In this document: positions 7,178 to 8,968 of the stretch, piece after piece
How positions within the stretch are numbered: position 1 is the stretch's first letter
How the letters are laid out: each line of letters opens with the position of its first letter
Assembly: GCA_964472565.1 (NCBI GenBank)
Contig: CAYYNB010000214.1
Location: 1-8,968, forward strand
DNA from: DATAMF01 sp964472565
GTDB taxonomy: Bacteria; Chloroflexota; Anaerolineae; Aggregatilineales; Aggregatilineaceae
Direction of reading: 5' to 3'
Length of the DNA: 8,968 nucleotides
Program-made: the position numbers and the translations under genes
Notes under the pieces: model-generated
Seen by the model: only the letters and a program-made list of their open reading frames with translations
Database searches by the model: none
Told to the model about the DNA's origin: nothing

Positions 7178-8189
7178 ATTCTAATCCCCCATATCCAGCG
7201 ACAAACGCCATCACCTCATCCATCGTCGGCATAAAATTCGCGCACCCGTGTTTGGTTACGACAATCGCCCCGCACGCATTCCCCAGGCGCGCCGCTTTAT
7301 ACCATCCCCATCCATTCACATATCCGTACAAAAAGCCCGCCCCGAACGCATCGCCCGCGCCGAGAATGTTGTAAATTTTCACCGGAAACCCAGGCGCTTT
7401 GATGATCTCCCCATCAGGCAGGTGAACCTGTGCCCCTTCCGCGCCAACCTTTTCGACCACCGCTTCCAGTCCGTGTTTCAACATAATCTGGATCGCGCTC
7501 TGTGAGTCGCCTTCCACATGCGTATCCGACACCTGCGAATGTGTCAGATGCATCCGTGCCGGATCGGTGAGCATCGCCGCGTTGATCTCGTCTTCCGTTC
7601 CGATAACCACATCCACCAGCCGCAGCGCCGACCGGATCACGACGCCAAACGCGCGCACGTCATGCCACTGGTCTGGGCGAAAATCGATGTCCAGTACAAC
7701 CTTCGCCCCGGCTTCTTGAGCCTGCTCCGCTGCAAACATCGTCGCGCTGCGGCTGGGTTCTTTGCTCAGATTCGTTCCCGCAAATTGAAACACAGTGCAA
7801 TTCGTCACGGGAGCCGCCAATACGTCGTCGATGGTGAGGTTGATGTCGGCGCAGTTATCCCGGTAATACACCAGCGGAAACTTATCCGGCGGCTCGATTC
7901 CAAGCACAACAGCGCTGCTGCGATTCATCGGTTTGCGCGGAATAAATCGGGTTTCGACTCCCTCGTTCACGAGAAAGTTGAGGATAAAATCGCCCACTGG
8001 ATCAGTTCCCACTGCCGTAAGCAGTGCGCTTTTTAACCCCAGCCGCCGCGCCCCCACGCTGATATTCGTAGGTGATCCGCCGACATACGCCGCAAAACTG
8101 CTGATGTTTACAAACGGCGTCCCCACGTCGTTGGAATACAGGTCAATTGAACTGCGCCCCATATTCAGTAAATCGTAAGTTTTGCGCAT
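7176..8189 (-). CDS. iolC: 5-dehydro-2-deoxygluconokinase (PfkB/ribokinase family)
   Basis: This 337-residue PfkB-family kinase phosphorylates 5-keto-2-deoxygluconate with ATP to the 6-phosphate, the substrate of the pathway aldolase. Visible landmarks are the IolC-type opening YDLLNMGRSSIDLYSNDVG (5-23), the glycine pair with substrate-contact region YVGGSPTNIS (36-45), VYYRDNCAD (108-116), VLDIDFRPDQW (165-175), IGTEDEIN (197-203) and the nucleotide-binding/anion-hole motif GAGDAFGAGF (277-286), with catalytic base D280. The start is set at the ATG at 8189: it has AGGTGA four bases upstream and gives the family N-terminus. An ATG 18 bases upstream (8207), inside the regulator gene, has no ribosome site. 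The gene begins four bases after the regulator's stop. Some IolC proteins carry an extra C-terminal DUF2090 aldolase domain; this one does not, so aldol cleavage must be done by another enzyme. Confidence 0.95.
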   Translation of the reverse strand: MRKTYDLLNMGRSSIDLYSNDVGTPFVNISSFAAYVGGSPTNISVGARRLGLKSALLTAVGTDPVGDFILNFLVNEGVETRFIPRKPMNRSSAVVLGIEPPDKFPLVYYRDNCADINLTIDDVLAAPVTNCTVFQFAGTNLSKEPSRSATMFAAEQAQEAGAKVVLDIDFRPDQWHDVRAFGVVIRSALRLVDVVIGTEDEINAAMLTDPARMHLTHSQVSDTHVEGDSQSAIQIMLKHGLEAVVEKVGAEGAQVHLPDGEIIKAPGFPVKIYNILGAGDAFGAGFLYGYVNGWGWYKAARLGNACGAIVVTKHGCANFMPTMDEVMAFVAGYGGLE

Positions 8190-8193
8190 AGCG

Positions 8194-8199
8194 TCACCT
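8194..8199 (-). promoter_or_regulatory. Ribosome binding site that sets the iolC start
   Basis: AGGTGA lies four bases upstream of the ATG at 8189. It is made of the last arginine codon and the stop codon of the IclR-family gene, which couples the two genes. It favours this ATG over the in-frame ATG at 8207, which has no purine-rich site before it. Confidence 0.7.
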
Positions 8200-8925
8200 G
8201 AGATCATCGGTCAATTCTTTCGCCGCCGCCATCACCATCTGGGCCAACGGCGCGATTCGGTGGTTCACGACGCGCACCGTTGGCCCCGAAATACCAATCG
8301 CTGCCAGTAGCGTCCCTATATAATCGTAGACAGGTGCAGCAATACACCGCACACCCGCTTGATGCTCCTCATCATCCAGCGCATATCCTTGTTCCCGGAT
8401 CACTGCCAGATGCGCCTCGAATTGATCAATCTGGGTGATCGTCCGCTCGGTTTCCCGGCTCAAAACAGGTGGGATCGGCAAATCAGAAAAGGCCAGCAGC
8501 ACTTTTCCAACCGCTGTGCAGTGTAAGGGGATCAGTCGCCCAATACCACCCACCACGCGCAGCGAGGCTTCCGCCTGCACATCATCGATCATGAGTGCTT
8601 TCCCCTGAGAATAAACCGCTGTGTGCGCACACTCTCCCGTCTGCTCGACTAAACGGTAAAGATAGGGCTTGGCTTTTTCCCGGACAGGCATTCGGTTGAG
8701 CAGATGCCAGCTCATATGGCGGATCCGTTTTCCCAACACATACCCGCGCGTTCCGCTGTCCGGCTGCAAATAATCATAGTTGACCAGAGTTTTAACGAGG
8801 CGCGAAATGGTGCTTTTATCGAGTTCGAGGATGGAGGCCAATTCCGTGACACCCACGGCGCGATCCGCATTCGCGATCAAATCAAGTATTCGGATGCCGC
8901 GAGCCAAAGATTGCATTTCTGTCAT
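8194..8925 (-). CDS. IclR-family transcriptional regulator, likely regulator of this operon
   Basis: A 243-residue protein with the IclR architecture. An N-terminal winged helix-turn-helix covers about residues 7-65 (LARGIRILDLI, then VTELASILELDKSTISRLVKTL at 26-47). The C-terminal effector-binding domain covers roughly 75-240, with IPLHCTAVGKVLLA at 132-145 and the family signature region EEHQAGVRCIAAPVYD at 186-201. As the first gene of the transcript, four bases ahead of iolC, it most likely controls the inositol operon and its own synthesis in response to a pathway intermediate. The sign of control and the inducer are not visible; known inositol regulators respond to intermediates such as 5-keto-2-deoxygluconate 6-phosphate. 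The ATG at 8925 has only a weak ribosome site (GAGAG, 8937-8941). A second ATG three codons later is possible. A palindrome lies just upstream. Known iol regulators are mostly of the DeoR (IolR), RpiR, LacI or GntR families, so an IclR member is less usual. Confidence 0.88.
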   Translation of the reverse strand: MTEMQSLARGIRILDLIANADRAVGVTELASILELDKSTISRLVKTLVNYDYLQPDSGTRGYVLGKRIRHMSWHLLNRMPVREKAKPYLYRLVEQTGECAHTAVYSQGKALMIDDVQAEASLRVVGGIGRLIPLHCTAVGKVLLAFSDLPIPPVLSRETERTITQIDQFEAHLAVIREQGYALDDEEHQAGVRCIAAPVYDYIGTLLAAIGISGPTVRVVNHRIAPLAQMVMAAAKELTDDLR

Positions 8926-8942
8926 GGATCAAAACGCTCTCT

Positions 8943-8963
8943 TTGTTGCAATATTTCCAACAA
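8943..8963. promoter_or_regulatory. Imperfect palindrome, candidate operator for the IclR-family regulator
   Basis: Half-sites TTGTTG (8943-8948) and CAACAA (8958-8963) are perfect inverted repeats across a nine-base spacer. The spacer adds a further AA/TT pair, giving eight matched pairs in 21 bases. Read on the minus strand, the core TTGGAAATATTGCAA resembles the TGGAAAT/ATTTCCA style of operator known for E. coli IclR. It sits 17 bases upstream of the regulator ATG and next to the weak ribosome site, where a bound repressor would block transcription start or elongation. It is a single site and most of the promoter lies outside the window, so this is a plausible assignment only. Confidence 0.45.
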
Positions 8964-8968
8964 TCTAA

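Overview
The window is one compact bacterial operon for myo-inositol catabolism. All eight genes lie on the minus strand, so transcription runs from the right edge to the left edge. The DNA is moderately GC-rich. The proteins resemble those of free-living heterotrophic bacteria. A Chloroflexota-like or Bacillota-like source is possible, but I cannot fix the phylum from the sequence alone. The odd length, and a G-tract at the left edge, suggest a short metagenomic or draft contig whose edges are contig ends.

Layout in transcription order (right to left): a 43-bp leader with an imperfect palindrome (candidate operator); an IclR-family regulator (8925-8194); iolC kinase (8189-7176); iolB isomerase (7163-6297); iolD ThDP-dependent hydrolase (6290-4425); iolE-type inosose dehydratase (4409-3519); iolG inositol dehydrogenase (3513-2500); iolA/mmsA malonate-semialdehyde dehydrogenase with a GTG start (2488-1013); and a LacD-like class I aldolase (1013-69). 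The gaps between genes are 4, 12, 6, 15, 5 and 11 nt, and the last pair overlaps by 1 nt. This points to a single transcript with translational coupling. No intergenic stretch exceeds 70 nt.

Together the enzymes cover the whole known pathway: myo-inositol to scyllo-inosose (IolG), to the trihydroxycyclohexane-dione (IolE), to 5-deoxy-glucuronate (IolD), to 5-keto-2-deoxygluconate (IolB), to its 6-phosphate (IolC), to dihydroxyacetone phosphate plus malonate semialdehyde (the aldolase, in place of IolJ), and to acetyl-CoA plus CO2 (IolA). The gene order is the reverse of the pathway in two blocks: steps 5-4-3-2-1, then 7-6. No transporter, iolI, iolH or iolJ is present.

I found no mobile element, RNA gene, CRISPR array or clearly new system. 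The points most worth checking are the LacD-type aldolase in the IolJ role, the IclR regulator with its candidate operator, and the abrupt AT-rich and poly-G left end.
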